From Xanthostigma xanthostigma (Eukaryota > Arthropoda > Insecta > Raphidioptera > Raphidiidae), in contig OY754467.1 of the NCBI GenBank assembly GCA_963575645.1, positions 3,596,001-3,660,000 of the forward strand: DNA of 64,000 nt. The letters run 5' to 3'. Made by a program: the position numbers and the translations under genes. Below, piece by piece: positions 31,407 to 43,500 of this stretch. Numbering within the stretch: position 1 is the stretch's first letter; every line of letters starts with the position of its first letter. The notes beneath the pieces were generated by a model. That model saw only the letters and a list, made by a program, of their open reading frames with translations. It was not told the origin of the DNA and did no database searches.

Positions 31407-31529
31407 GTTAAATTATAAAGATATGGGTTTTCAGAACCAGAAGCAACAAAAACTATTAACTAATCACTAATATAATAGGATGAATTTAGAGTAGAGGTGT
31501 CAACTAATTTAAACATAAAATTCTACTTC

Positions 31530-31535
31530 AATAAA
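31530..31535 (+). terminator. Candidate poly(A) signal AATAAA
   Basis: The first AATAAA after the stop codon, 124 bp downstream, just before a Penelope-type terminal fragment at 31538. Confidence 0.5.
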
Positions 31536-31537
31536 TA

Positions 31538-31600
31538 TAAATTGGTCGATAATTTTATTTACTGAAGAGTTCTAATCAGACGTTAATCAAAGATTTGAAT
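31538..31600 (+). repeat. Penelope P-family terminal fragment
   Basis: AAATTGGTCGATAATTTTAT, GAAGAGTTCTAATCAGACGT and AATCAAAGATTT match the P1 and P3 ends. It lies directly downstream of the host gene. Confidence 0.6.
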
Positions 31601-32509
31601 AAAATTTACTACTCAAGAAAAAAATGAAAATAGATTTAGGGACAATGTTCCACACTTCCCAAGTTTTTAATATATATTTCAAAATATTTTACTAATTAAA
31701 AAAATATAATCATCCATAGATCGTGGACGATACTGTTGTAACCTCTGAATTAGAAAAATCAAGATTTACAATTTGAAAGACAATAAATTTACTTCAGTCA
31801 TCGTGTAAATATTTTATATGTATCAATTTACTAACAAATCTTGTTATTGACCTGGAATTTCAAAACTAATTGCCTACTAGATAACGTAGATTTTTCATTG
31901 ACATTCCATCCAATTACATCATCTGAGTTTTTGTACCTTGATGTTATATTTTTTTAGAGAATACATTTTTCCAATCTATTATTGATTTTATCTTGACCGC
32001 ATTAACAAATATTTGTGCAATGTTAATTTTAACTGAATGTGTCACAATAATCAAAATAATGCTCGACTTGACGATCAATTTGTTGTTTCTTTTCTTTCTT
32101 CAAGTTCAAAGAGATTAGCGCCCAAAGAAGTTACAGTATGAAATAAATTGTACACTGATTTCGGTTATCAAAACTGCGCATGCGTTGATCACAGACCATT
32201 CAGTTTTGAAACAAAAGTGTAAAACTACAAAGTACAAAAATATTTATTAACTTGGTCAAGATTTTAGACATTGGATTAGATTTATTAGTCTAAAGCACTG
32301 CCAATCACCGATATTGTGTTATGTAATTTTGTTAAATAAATAATTATTATCACGCATTGTAGAATTATTTTATGTCTTACCTATATGAAGTTTTCTTTTT
32401 TTAAAGGTTGGCAAACGCCAAACCAGGATGGACAGAGTAGATAGCACATACTGAGCACTTTAAAGAAAAAAAAAGACAGTTTTGTAACCGCCTAGCAGAC
32501 ATTTATAGC
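31601..32509. other. AT-rich gene-free stretch
   Basis: No repeat family or coding region recognised. Confidence 0.45.
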
Positions 32510-32930
32510 CAGAGTGCCCGTCGGCAAAAATTTTATTGATACATACTCTGCCCAAACTTTGTATATGGCTTCATTAGGCCTAGTCTGACACCTATTTCCT
32601 CTATGACTTTTCTTGATTTTGGGGCGTTTTCCCTAAAATGTCTGACACCTCGAATATGTCGACCATATTCGAGGTGTCAGACATTTTAAATGGTTCATGT
32701 TATTTGTCAGAGAACATTATTTTACCGTTTTGGTTGAAGTTTTTAAGCTATCCAATTAAAAAAACAAACAATATCTATAAATTTTTACATGTCGTCAAAG
32801 TTTAGAGGGAAAACGCCCCAAAATCAAGAAAAGTCATAGAGGAAATAGGTGTCAGACTAGGCCTAATGAAGCCATATATAAAGTTTGGGGAGAGTATGTA
32901 TCAATAAAATTTTTGCCGACGGGCCCTCTG
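32510..32930. mobile_element. Foldback element, palindromic over its full length
   Basis: Ends CAGAGTGCCCGTCGGCAAAA and TTTTGCCGACGGGCCCTCTG are inverted. Arms of about 150-200 nt meet near 32652-32678 at CCTCGAATATGTCGACC...GAGG. Length 421 bp. No ORF and no clear target duplication. A partial copy is at 14626. Confidence 0.75.
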
Positions 32931-33061
32931 ACTATTAGACCCAACCCAGCTATTTATTTCTTATTATTTTATTAAATAGTAAATTTTAATGCATTAAAAT
33001 TGCAAAAAGCTTCAAGAACTTTCTTTGCAAATAAAATTAAAATTAAGTTAATAATTCACAG

Positions 33062-33117
33062 CTGGCAAAGCCCCACTACCGACCTTCGCGCTCTAACCAA
33101 ATGAGCCATAGAGCCAC
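33062..33117 (-). pseudogene. tRNA 5'-half-like sequence
   Basis: The reverse complement reads GTGGCTCTATGGCTCATTTG then GTTAGAGCGCGAAGGTC, with a good D-arm. The T-arm is not recognisable. Likely a truncated tRNA or SINE head in AT-rich surroundings. Confidence 0.4.
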
Positions 33118-33899
33118 TGTGTGCTATGTGCCTTACAACGGTATAAACAAGAAAGAACGAATTATATGTTTTTATTAAAATTTCTTAATTTCTTTTATTA
33201 TTTTCTTCTTTATTTTAGTATTTTCTCGTATTGTCATCTAATTCTGAGTTATGTTAAAAATTTCAAGTCTCTATCTCATCAGGAAGTTAGTTTAAAATCA
33301 ATTACAAAGTTCCGCCCGACATACACGAAAAGCAAGTTGATATAAACGTGGTAAAAAGAAGTGTTACATAAATCTTCACGATATTAGCACACATCGGGCA
33401 CATTATAGCACAATACTTTTTTTTTTAAGTTGAAAATGGCGGAGCTTAAACAGCTATTTTCGGTTTGCTGAAATATAGATTATAAATATGTGTACATAAT
33501 AGGTTAGGTAAGTTACGTTTATCATAACAAACGTCATCACACACACACACACACATAGAAGTCTAGATGTCAACAGCAATAACTGACAGTCGCAGGTGTT
33601 AACAATGTAATCCGCGTTACGATCATCAATCTTAACAGCTTATGCAGTGCCACCAACCTACAAAACAAACACTCTCGGTTATGTTATCACGTGGATTCCG
33701 CTGATTATTATGTACAGGCTGCGCTCAAACTACTGCTAGATTTTTGAAACGACGTATCCATTTGCAATTTTCTGCAGTGACGTTAAAAGGGAAATATATA
33801 GGAGTAACCTTGAGCGCGAGAAAGGTAGGGGCAACTGTATACATATACACAATTACACATAACAAGATTAATTTATTCAGTAGTTTTCTGTGGATTGTA
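33118..33899. other. Gene-free stretch with a (CA)n tract
   Basis: A (CA)n microsatellite is at 33538-33555. The segment AGTAACCTTGAGCGCGAGAA at 33802 recurs at 39630, showing a further low-copy repeat. Confidence 0.5.
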
Positions 33900-34498
33900 T
33901 CATATTATATGTATATTAATACGCTAAGGTTAAAGATGTTTGCCTCCATTTTTAGAAAAAAACTCACAATTTCTCCACATAAATTATATATCATTTTACA
34001 GATAATTGCATGCTCTACTGACATCGACAACTAAAAAAATTATTATTGCTTTTGTTTTCGTAAATTAATTAAAATACAGCAACGCTGAACAACGTCTGCC
34101 ATCTGACGGATTTAATTTTGAAACAACGTCAACACTTCGATCTGTCATCTGACCTTCATATTGTAATACAACAGACACAATACTGCATACTGCCATCTGA
34201 CGGCTTTAATTTTGAAACAGCGAGCAACGCTGAACAACGTTACAGCAATGCTGCATGATGCCATCTAACGGTTTAGCTCAACGCTTTTGCTACTTGCGCC
34301 TCTATATGACAATTTTAGTAAAATATTTCTTCGATCTGTCATCTGAGCTTCATATTGTAATACAACAAAAAGAAGAACGTTATAAGCAGTGTGCAAAATT
34401 AGAAACGAATTGAATACCTGCAATCATATTTAAAAAATAATTTTGTAAAGTGATAATTATACTTATTTACTGCGAATAATTCGCACAGGTCACTCTAG
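33900..34498 (+). mobile_element. Helitron family B, copy 4
   Basis: 599 bp, TC start (with a small insertion near the start) and GCGAATAATTCGC hairpin, 12 nt, CTAG at the end. Confidence 0.8.
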
Positions 34499-34889
34499 TT
34501 AATATTGTATAACTGTCAAAGTACTATAAAGTCTGTGCTAATAAATAATTTATCAATACAGTGTTTAGTGTATTTATTGTTTGCATATCATGTGTATTTC
34601 TTTGAGTGTCATCATTTTAGTTATAATAAATAATTTCGAAAGAAGTTTGACTTCCCTCGTGAGTTTATGGGGTAAGACTCACAAGTTTTTTTATATAGTT
34701 TGCATTCCAGATCATTGATCAAGTTGCGTTTGTTTCGTTTCTGTAGTGTGTAGTGTAAATAACATATCATATGATTCCACCAACAAAAATGCTTTATAAT
34801 AGGCGTGGCTTACATACAATTATTATAACACAAAAAATATTGAACCAGATTCAAGCGATATTAAATGTAGTTTTGTTATCTTTATATAG

Positions 34890-35260
34890 GTAAGTATATA
34901 AAAATCTCGTGTCATGAAGCGATTTTAATGAAATTTTGTAAATGTGTCTTGCTTGGTGCAACTTACGCTATATGATTATTTTATTAAATATTTTGTACAA
35001 AATTACGGTGTCTTTGTAAAAATAAACTGTTTTAGTAACATGTAGCGACATCTCATACAATTTACTCAAAGCTACTAGTTCAGAAGCAAACAAAAAAAAA
35101 CTGTTTCGTACATCTAATAGAATTCAGGCAAAGCTATTAGTTCAGAAGCAAATCTGGTAGAATTTGCTCAAAGCTATTAGTTCATCGCCGGACCGCAAAC
35201 GAAATACATTTTGCAGAATATTATCTATCGCACCCGGGTGAAACCGGGCCGAGACGCTGG
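34890..35260 (+). mobile_element. Helitron 3' end, variant with CTGG terminus
   Basis: The hairpin CCCGGGTGAAACCGGG is followed by CCGAGACGCTGG and host T. Upstream ATAAAAATCTCGTGTCATGA and GATTTTAATGAAATTTTGTA look like Helitron 5' body. A 45-bp tandem repeat (GCTATTAGTTCAGAAGCAAA) at about 35070-35185 lies inside. Confidence 0.5.
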
Positions 35261-35589
35261 TTATAACAAATATTTTATGTCGGCTGTACAAACAGCAACT
35301 GTTATATGATGTGCCGGAATTTTGGCATCAATTTTCTTGCCAAATATGGCCAATTAAAAAAACCTTCACCTTTTTAGAACCGAAAAAGTAAAGCTTGCGC
35401 AAGGGAAGCAGATAATATAGTAGTCGTTACACGTTATTATAGTGAAATGCAAATATTGCAGTTGTAGAGCGCTATTCAATGCGTCTGAGCCTTTCAATAG
35501 AGAGAGTCGAATGATAAACAATTTAGCATCGTTAATGATATTCACACAAATGTGATTGTCGCTACGTTAACTCGGCATTCTAGTGTTGA
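35261..35589. other. Gene-free stretch
   Basis: Nothing recognised. Confidence 0.35.
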
Positions 35590-36256
35590 CTATACGAGGT
35601 TATGTCCAAATTAAGAAAAAAATTTGGCGACGGGACCAACTACAAAATTTTGACATTTGATATACTTAGTATAATAAAGAAAATAAAATTTCTGATATCG
35701 CGTGAGGTGACGCGGGTAATGGCTAGTATTCAATATGATATTTGCTATTCGTTGCCATGGTTACCTACATAATATTATGTTTACGTCATGTAAAAATTAA
35801 TCAAAGCATGATTAACTAGTTTATTTCTAACAGATCTACAAAACAAAAGAGCAGCTGATTTTTTTATATTTAGAATATTTCCGAAACTATAAAGTTTAGA
35901 AAAAAAAATTTCAACGAAACTTTTTTGAAAGAATAAATAGAATAATAAGCCGTTATGAAAAGTATACCATTATCATATAGAAAACACCGTTATAGGATAT
36001 ATCTCTTCTGCGCATGCGCCGATTTTCCCCAAAAACAATAGGGCTCTTAATATTTGCATACCAAACATCCACCCAAAATTTGGTTTCAATCTGTTCATCC
36101 GTTTGACCTGTATCGTGCTCACAGCCAAACAGACGCACAGAATTTTTCCAAAAGTATGTTTTTTTGGATTCGGGGGACCTCAAAATGAAAAGATACTGTA
36201 AAATTTTGAAAAGTGATTTTTGACCTAAACTAGTACCATTCCCCATTTGTGGATTG
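35590..36256 (-). mobile_element. Composite repeat F + Helitron end, copy 2
   Basis: Read minus: CCACAAATGGGGAATGGTAC, GTCCCCCGAATCCAAAAAA, CGATACAGGTCAAACGG, CGGCGCATGCGCAGAAGAG, then ATACTAGCCATTACCCGCG. The last part is a Helitron 3' end (CGCG hairpin, GGTAATGGCTAG at 35715-35726, plus strand). The same junction occurs at 61951. Confidence 0.6.
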
Positions 36257-36693
36257 AAATGGCAAAATGCGAGTCATCGAATATGAAACATCAATTTTAG
36301 CAAAATTCTAGTAATTAAATTTCGCCCTGTCAACTAACTAAATTCTAGTGACTAAATATCGCCCTGTAACTAAATTTTGCTTGTCCTCCAGTTGTCGCCT
36401 TTAACAAAATCCAAGTTATAATCCAACGCATACACAAAGCAAGCGTCACGCGCTGCCATCTACCGAAATACTAGTAACTAAATTTCGTTCTGTAGCCTTC
36501 AACTAAAGTCATTTAATCCAAGGCACACAAACCCATAAGAGTGTCACGCCAATTGCACGGTTTTACTCCCAACCAAACGCGCCATTAGATGTTTCACATC
36601 AAAACGTTTAGATTATCAAATTTCAACAAACAGTCATTGTTTGATATTTGCACCGACAGTTCCGGATCACAAAAATTAAACCCTTGGTTGTCA
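36257..36693. other. Gene-free stretch with short degenerate repeats
   Basis: ACTAAATT(C/T)..GTCCTGTA-like units (CTAGTGACTAAATATCGCCC) recur three or four times between 36300 and 36510. No gene. Confidence 0.4.
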
Positions 36694-36701
36694 TGTGGAG
36701 G

Positions 36702-37190
36702 TAGGGTTGCCAGATTGGGAAATCAAAGTTTCTGGACAATATTCTAAAATATCTGGACCAAAGGATTTTAGGCGGGGCAAAATAAAAATCTGCATTAATC
36801 AACCGAAACACGACATATAATTAAGTAATATGTACTTACTTGGGTACTATTGTTATAAGAAAAATGAAAATATTAACTATTGAGCTGAACAGCTGAAATT
36901 GGTACAAAAACAGAGGTAGCTTAATCTAACAGTCAATGGTACCTTTCAAGTTACTTTTTTGCCACATATATTTAGTATTTCCCTTAGCCGCCTTTATCAT
37001 TTTAGAGCCTTTCTCTGTATTTAGAAAAGATTTAAAATTAGTACAGTTTTCTTCAAAGTTTAATCGAATGATTAGCTCTGGCGGTGCATTTTTTTATTTT
37101 TAGCTGGACATTTTGCCTAAAACCGGGACACTGGACAACGTGTAAAATTGCTGGACAATCCAGCCAAGTCCCGCCAATCTTGTAACCCTA
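36702..37190. mobile_element. hAT-type MITE, perfect 8-bp duplication
   Basis: TGTGGAGG at 36694-36701 and 37191-37198 flanks a 489-bp element with TIRs TAGGGTTGCCAGATTGG and CCAATCTTGTAACCCTA (15/17). No transposase. Confidence 0.85.
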
Positions 37191-37198
37191 TGTGGAGG

Positions 37199-37583
37199 TC
37201 ATTAAAATCTAGCCTTTGTACGTTTTAGTCGAAATCAATTTTCCTGGAAAAAAACCCCTAAATTTTTCAAACTTTGAAAACGCCTAGTAAGCCGCGTTAG
37301 CGCGTCTGATGGAAATCAGACGATGGCTGAACACAATGACGTTATTACAGTACAATGTGCTTAACGGGGATTCACTGAGCAAACACACTGGAGAATCCAA
37401 GCATCACACACACATGTATTGTATAATATCTCTGCAGTCTACACGTTAAATTGCATTCACTAAAATCCTTGTCAAATAAATGTACACACTTTCCTGTACG
37501 GAATAACACTATATAGTTATTACGAGCAAAAATAAGTCTAGTCGACACCGTAACACGAAGAAATTGTATTACGTCATAGATAA
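37199..37583. other. Gene-free stretch
   Basis: Nothing recognised. Confidence 0.4.
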
Positions 37584-38178
37584 TCATATATATTAATACG
37601 CTAAGGTTAAAGATGTTTGCCTCCCTTTTTAGAAAAAACCTCACAATTTCTCCACATTAATTTTATATCATTTTACAGATAATTGCTTGCTCTACTGACA
37701 TCGACAACTAAAAAATTTATTATTGCTTTTGTTTTTGTAAATTAATTAATTAACAGCAACGCTGAACAACGTCTGCCATCTGACGGCTTTAATTTTGAAA
37801 CAACGTCAACACTTCGATCTGTCATCTGACCATATTGTAATACAACAGACACAATACCGCATACTGCCATCTGACGACTTTAATTTTGAAACAGCGAGCA
37901 ACGCTGAACAACGTCACTGCAATGTTGCATTATGCCATCTGACGGCTTAGCTCAACGCTTTTGCTACTGGCGCCTCTATATGACAATTTTAGTAAAATAT
38001 TTCTTCGATCTGTCATCTGAGCTTCATATTGTAATACAACAAAAAGAAGAACGTTATAAGCAGTGTGCAAAATTAGAAACGAATTGAATACCTGCAATCA
38101 TATTTAAAAAATAATTTTGTAAAGTGATAATTATTATTATACTTATTTAGTGCGAATAATTCGCACAGGTCACTCTAG
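37584..38178 (+). mobile_element. Helitron family B, copy 5 (complete)
   Basis: 595 bp with TC start, hairpin and CTAG end. Confidence 0.8.
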
Positions 38179-38324
38179 TTTAATTATATTGTTGGACAAT
38201 CTAAGTAGATTTTGGTTTCGCAACTAAATAGTAACCAATTTCGCAGCTCAATAATCGCGTGCGGAATCCTTGACTTTTTTTAATAAATAAATGGAGTCAC
38301 CAGGAACACCGCAGCCTCTTGGGC

Positions 38325-39450
38325 TTATTGTGCTATCTTCCAATCTCTTAAATCACACGGTCCAGTATCCTCGTTCCTTGCACTAGCTTGTGAAGTCCGG
38401 GGATTGGGTGATTGATATAATCTTCTACATTGTCCATAAATTATCTGTCTTCTACGATCCAAAGCCTCGCATTCACACAGAATATTATAAGCTGTTTCCG
38501 TCTCCTTTTTGCACTTTCTGCACTTTAAGTCCCCGTTAAGGAGGTTGATCCGTTACAGTCCCAATCAAAAATAAGTCGAATTCTATATGGGAACTTTTCC
38601 TTAATAAATTTTTACAAAAGGTTATAAGTCGATGATAACAATAAATTATTGTCATAAAGGCAAAAATAATTTTTTTTTTTAATTATAATTAATTATTTCA
38701 GTATTTTACTTTATGGACTAGCTTTTGAATTTTATGTACAAAGTTAGGTTAAAAAAAATAAATTTATGTAAATATCTGTATTTTACATATTTTTTGCAGT
38801 AAATAATTAAAAAAATATCAGAAGTAAAAAAAATTAAAATTAAATCATTAAAAAGTTGAAAATTTAGTTAAAAATTGTTAAAACTGTCAAGAATAAAAGT
38901 CCATAATCTAAAAGTGCTAATGTTCAATAATTTTTTTATTGATTAAAAGTCTCCTAATTAAATTGTAAAAAATATTAAAATATCTATGCGTAAGACATCG
39001 ATGCTTTACATAGTTAGTTTTCGAAACTGCTGACATTATTTGGTTATTTGCAAAAAAATAAAATGAACAGTTTGCATGCTAGGTTGACATATTATTTTCC
39101 ATAAGACTTACATGCAAAAGTTTTTTTTAATTTTTAACTTTATAAATCTCCTAATGATTTTGAATTTTTTACAGAAAGTTTTGTCATAAAAAAATCTATT
39201 AAAAAAACTTTATTACAGATTTTTTTCATTATCTTCGTAAAACGGCTCAACCTCCTTAAACAGTCCGATTTCCCTTTTCCCTTTCAGGGCACAATGTCCT
39301 GTCAGGGAGCCTACCGCGAGACGAAGATTGTTCCTACTGAGTTGTAGTAGTTCTTCATTCATCTTTCGGGATGGCCCTTTAATAAAAGTCTTGCCATGTT
39401 GCTGCCCGTTTGTTCCAGTACTTATGTCTTGTGCTGATTTTTGATCCTTG
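38325..39450 (-). pseudogene. LINE C-terminal fragment split by a TTAA MITE
   Basis: Minus-strand translation gives QLSRNNLRLAVGSLTGHC, KGKREIGL, then after the MITE FNGDLKCRKCKKETETAYNI, LCECEAL, and a stop at 38325. This is the post-RNase H Cys-rich tail of a LINE. The upstream part shows a likely frameshift near 39398. The MITE at 38540-39255 interrupts between GL and FNGD. Confidence 0.65.
38540..39255 (+). mobile_element. TTAA-type MITE, family C, copy 2
   Basis: 716 bp between TTAA at 38536-38539 and 39256-39259. Ends GGAGGTTGATCCGTTAC and GTAAAACGGCTCAACCTCC. Removal with one TTAA restores the LINE reading frame across the site. Confidence 0.85.
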
Positions 39451-40119
39451 CCCTTATTTAACCCAGTACTGTGCTTTTGGACACTCCCAGAACAGATCCC
39501 CGACTTACTTCAGTGTTATTCTTGAATGTTCTCTTGGGAGTGCCAACAGTGGCACTTCTTTAGCGGCGTGGGTACGAAATTTTCTGTAACGCTGAAGGAG
39601 AAATGATTCAACAGCGGAGAACTATAAGAGTAACCTTGAGCGCGAGAAAAGCATACATATACACATTTACAAGTGTAAAATCTATGTAGCATTTCATAAA
39701 GGTATACCCTATTCGTTACTCCGATGAAATTGAGTTAATCAACAAATTGACACTGGTGTACAGTTTTAGAGACATAACAATAAAGAAAATACAAAAATGA
39801 AGTGGTTACTTACTTAACAATAAAGTGGCACTACACAAAACTTTTCGTCAATAAGAAACGCAATACATATTATCTGCTGTGCTATAAACTTTTATATCGA
39901 TTTATTATCGAGCCTTTCGCAGTTTGTTGTGGCAGTAAAAACTTTTTAATGTCGTTTACATTTTTATTATTGCAGCTCTTTTGTGCCACTAGACTGAAAG
40001 CTTTGAGAAGTTTTCATTTTTATTTGCAAAAAAATTAAATACAAACGCGACCAGTGTTATTTAATATACAGGGTGTGATGAAACCAAGTCAACCGTTTTT
40101 AAAGAGGCAAAGAAACACC
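39451..40119. other. Gene-free stretch
   Basis: Beyond the LINE tail and the short repeat at 39625-39670 shared with 33800, nothing is recognised. Confidence 0.35.
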
Positions 40120-40270
40120 TTTAGATGGATCATAATCAGAGTGTGCGTAGGATTTCATGGCCACCGTTATTTCAAATCTTCTTGGTTTCCGGGTTTGTAG
40201 ATATTTCTACCCGACGTTTCGTCTACAACTGCGGTAGACGTTATCAAAGGCGATGGGGCAGTGTTCTCAT
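40120..40270 (-). repeat. Penelope-type tail P8
   Basis: Minus strand: TTTGATAACGTCTACCGCAG, GTAGACGAAACGTCGGG. A perfect GTCTAC/GTAGAC stem before GAAAC resembles a Penelope hammerhead with a decayed first box. Confidence 0.45.
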
Positions 40271-40660
40271 TGGCTGCTCGCAGGAAGTGTGTGTTCACTG
40301 CAGGGTTACACCAACTCCTAAAAATCTTTCCCTCCAACCACACGTCGAAATATCCCTAAAAATCCCCTAAAAATTGTCTTACTTTGAAAAAAAAAAATTA
40401 TTTCTATTCATATTTAAGGAGATCGAGTGTGGCCTCGGTCTCCTTATATAGCAGAATAGTAAATACCGTCGTCAAAGCAGCAAACTTTGTTGATGATAAG
40501 TTAACAAATAAAAAAATATTGTTCTACAGTTACAATAATCGGAATTCATTGTTAACTTATCTTCAACAAAGCCACATGATGTTACTATAATACTATAATT
40601 ATTAAGACTTAGGTTATTACTTAGTAAACAGATATTTAACAATGAGTTGGATATTGTAGT
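40271..40660. other. Gene-free stretch
   Basis: Nothing recognised. Confidence 0.35.
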
Positions 40661-40668
40661 TCATATAA

Positions 40669-41000
40669 TAGAGCTGTAAAAGTAACGAAAAATTGTGAAC
40701 CCGTATGTATTCGTTACTTATATAACCAGTACCCGTTACTTTCGTATCGTTACGTTACTCGTTACTTTTCATACGACATACAATCGTGTACTAACAGCAT
40801 CAAGCATGTACCATCGCATCGAGGCGCGTCGCATACGTGACTTCGTTCGTATAACGTATAACCGCATCAAACGAGTCGAACTGACATGGATACGACAAAT
40901 GCGAGTAACGAAACGAATTTGTAAGTAACGATTCGTTACTTCGAGTCAGACGATGTACCCGTTACTCAGTAACGAATACATACGGTTTGTTACAGCTCTA
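40669..41000. mobile_element. hAT-type MITE with CGTTACT subterminal repeats
   Basis: TCATATAA at 40661-40668 and 41001-41008 flanks a 332-bp element with ends TAGAGCTGTAAAAGTAACG and GTTTGTTACAGCTCTA. Many CGTTACT/AGTAACG motifs cluster near both ends, as in hAT transposase binding regions. Confidence 0.85.
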
Positions 41001-41089
41001 TCATATAATGATTGACAGAAAAATTAAGTTTTTTTGTGTCCCTAAAATTATCTCTAAAAATATTAGGGCCTCAAAAAAATCCCATTCTA

Positions 41090-41335
41090 CATTTTATCCC
41101 CCGAGGGAGAATACCTCCAAGTTGGAAATCCTGGTTCACTGCTCGGTCTTTGTTCGCTCTACGACCGAGCAGAGAACGCTGAGCATGACAGAAAGGAGAA
41201 CACCAGTCATCAACATACTTACCTGTGAGCCGCCAAGGAGAACACTTCGCCCGCTGCCACACCGTCTTTGATAATGTCTAACGCAGTTGTAGAATGGACT
41301 ACGGTCTACAATCGAAGAAACCAAGTTTTGAACTT
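41090..41335 (+). repeat. Penelope-type upstream region P10
   Basis: ACGACCGAGCAGAGA, ACTTACCTGTGAGCCGCCAA and TTTGATAATGTCTAACGCAG are shared with 15905-16200 in the opposite orientation. Confidence 0.4.
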
Positions 41336-41648
41336 TACTCAATTGACATGGCTGGGCAGAGATCTTCACGACCCTAAGCCCGGAACTGCGAACACTCCAG
41401 TATTTTTAAAATGGCGGACACGGTGTAAATCATTAGTGCAGACTGTAGTACTATACACAACATCGAACGTGATTAACAAGGCTGATGATCCGGCCGCGAC
41501 GATGGAAACGAAAGGAAATCATGACGTGGGTATATATATCACACACTTGCTAACCAAAATGTTAAACGTAGCTACGCTCTGAGCTATATTAAGGTGCCTA
41601 TAGGGATCAATCAGACTCACGCATTTGACTGTTACTTTCATCCTGAGG

Positions 41649-42019
41649 TCCGGATTTGTCCGGACTTTTGGCCTTCCGTCCGGATTTTGTGCGGCTTTTT
41701 AATTCGTCCGAATTTTTTACGCAGATAGAAAAATAAAAAAATATTTTTTCATTTAATTACTTTAAAATAAAATGCACGTATCAAATCAGTCTTCAATCTT
41801 GCGTGCGATTGTGTGAAGGTCTAATTCGCTTGCTGTAGGTTTATTTAGAAAATAATAACCGTCCGTTTGGAACGACCGGACCAGACCAACTGTTCGGAAC
41901 GTCTAAAACGTGCATGATACGTGGAATTAATTATTTCATTTTGTAACTAAAATGTCCGGACTTTTTTTAAATGTCCAGCTTTTTGTTCGGACATTTGAAA
42001 TTTTGAGATGGTAACCCTA
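41649..42019. mobile_element. hAT-type element with 8-bp duplication but no left TIR
   Basis: TCCTGAGG at 41641-41648 and 42020-42027 flanks 371 bp. The right end GGTAACCCTA matches the element at 36702. The left begins TCCGGATTTGTCCGGAC with no matching TIR. Repeated TCCGGAC motifs lie near both ends. Confidence 0.6.
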
Positions 42020-42109
42020 TCCTGAGGGTTATGAGTTTTTATTAATTCCGGAATTCCGATATTAGTTTATTCAGTTCCAGAATTACTGATATGTTAAATT
42101 CCGAAATTC

Positions 42110-42245
42110 TCTGAAGAGAGAGTTTGCATGTTTGAACGCGCTAATCTCAGGAAATACTAATCCGATTTGAAAAATTATTTTTACATTAGATAGCCCGTTT
42201 ATTCAGGAAGGCTCTAGGCCATATAACTTCATGCTATTGCCGTAA
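42110..42245 (+). mobile_element. Helitron family A 5' fragment (copy 5)
   Basis: CTGAAGAG...GTTTGAACGCGCTAATCTCA and the GATAGCCCGTTTAT block match family A; the rest is lost. Confidence 0.6.
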
Positions 42246-42367
42246 GAAGCGGCGGTGACGCGTTGAGTCGGAGGTCAGTTAGCTGCACGCCGAAAACCGA
42301 ACATTACCGAGAAGAGCCGAAATGCGAATATGTACAGGTCAGCGAGATGGATAAAAACGAATGTTGA

Positions 42368-42935
42368 AACATCTTTTACACGCTTCATATTAACTTCACT
42401 TGTAAGTTTGTTTGTAACCTCCGTTTGGACTACAGCAAGTGGTTTATATAGTGGTATAATATGCCAGCACTGTAACTACAGTGGGTAGCCGTGCGGTCTA
42501 AAGCACGGGTCTTCGCTGACGTCAACTCTCGGAATTACGAGTCGTGGGTTCTAATTCCGTCCACGCCGAAAAAAAATTGTTTTTTTTCGGCAAATTTTTG
42601 ACAATAAATCGAACTAAAAAGTGGAAAATAAATATAGTTTAAAAAAACTAAAAAACACGCTTTATATCGAACTAAAAAGTAAAAAATATTTTTTTTAAAT
42701 AAGCTTAAAACAATAATGAACAAAAAATACTAGTATCATTGTGAAAAAAGCGTGGGGCACTTTGTTCCACATTTGCGTACATCGAGCGCCCCACGCTTTT
42801 TTCACAATAATACTAGTATTTTTTATTCATTATTGTTTTAAGCATATTTTACAAAAAAATATTTTTTACTTTTTAGTTCGATATAAAGCGTGTTTTTTAG
42901 TTTTTTTTAAACTATATTTATTTTCCACTTTTTTT
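42368..42935 (+). mobile_element. Palindromic tRNA-bearing element M, copy 2
   Basis: Same order as 4247-4790, with a more complete tRNA-like part (42478-42565) and the palindrome 42620-42925. It lacks the longer GTATGTAG tract of copy 1. Confidence 0.65.
42478..42565 (+). pseudogene. tRNA-Leu/Ser-like (class II) sequence
   Basis: GTAGCCGTGCGGTCTAAAGC, a long variable region, GTGGGTTCTAATTCC and an end TCCACGCCGA. It is longer at the 3' side than the copy at 4368. Confidence 0.55.
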
Positions 42936-43317
42936 AGTTTGAGAACTGCTGCGTACCACAATAACACGACAAGAGGCGACGGAGGCAGACAGAGTCCAAT
43001 TGAGGAAAGGGTAGGACAGCGGCATGGGATGATGCGACAACATAACAAAAGTGTTGACAGGACAGGATAAAGGGTGAAGTTGAGCGCTGGTGGGGAGACG
43101 GACGCAGGCGGTAAGTGGCCCTCAGTGCACCTCCCCCTTCGTTACACTCATGCCAGATTTCACCCTCTATTGTAAACCGAAACTATACTTTGTTTTTTTT
43201 TATCGTCCGATTCAGTAAATTGGAAGCGAGAATTCAAATTTGAGTCAGGAAAAACAAGGAAATGTGGAAATTATGCACATGACTTATCGGAAAAATCAAG
43301 TTAAGTTAAAACTTTAT
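42936..43317. other. Gene-free stretch
   Basis: GC-richer 42960-43140, no gene recognised. Confidence 0.35.
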
Positions 43318-43500
43318 TCAAAGGACCTTATGGGATTTGAAAATGATCGAAAATGGTTTTATTTTGTAGTTTAAAGGTCACTAAGAAAAAGTGTCCACGG
43401 GCGCGTAGCATAAAAACTAATAGATTTTTAGCGACAGATAAGTTTAGCGAGATTTTAGATATGTATAGGGATATCCATTGAATTCACAAACATGTTTGTG
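43318..43500 (-). repeat. Repeat family N, copy 1
   Basis: AAAATGGTTTTATTTTGTAG, AAGGTCACTAAGAAAAAGTG and TATGTATAGGGATATCCATT are the inverse of 47268-47470. Confidence 0.55.
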
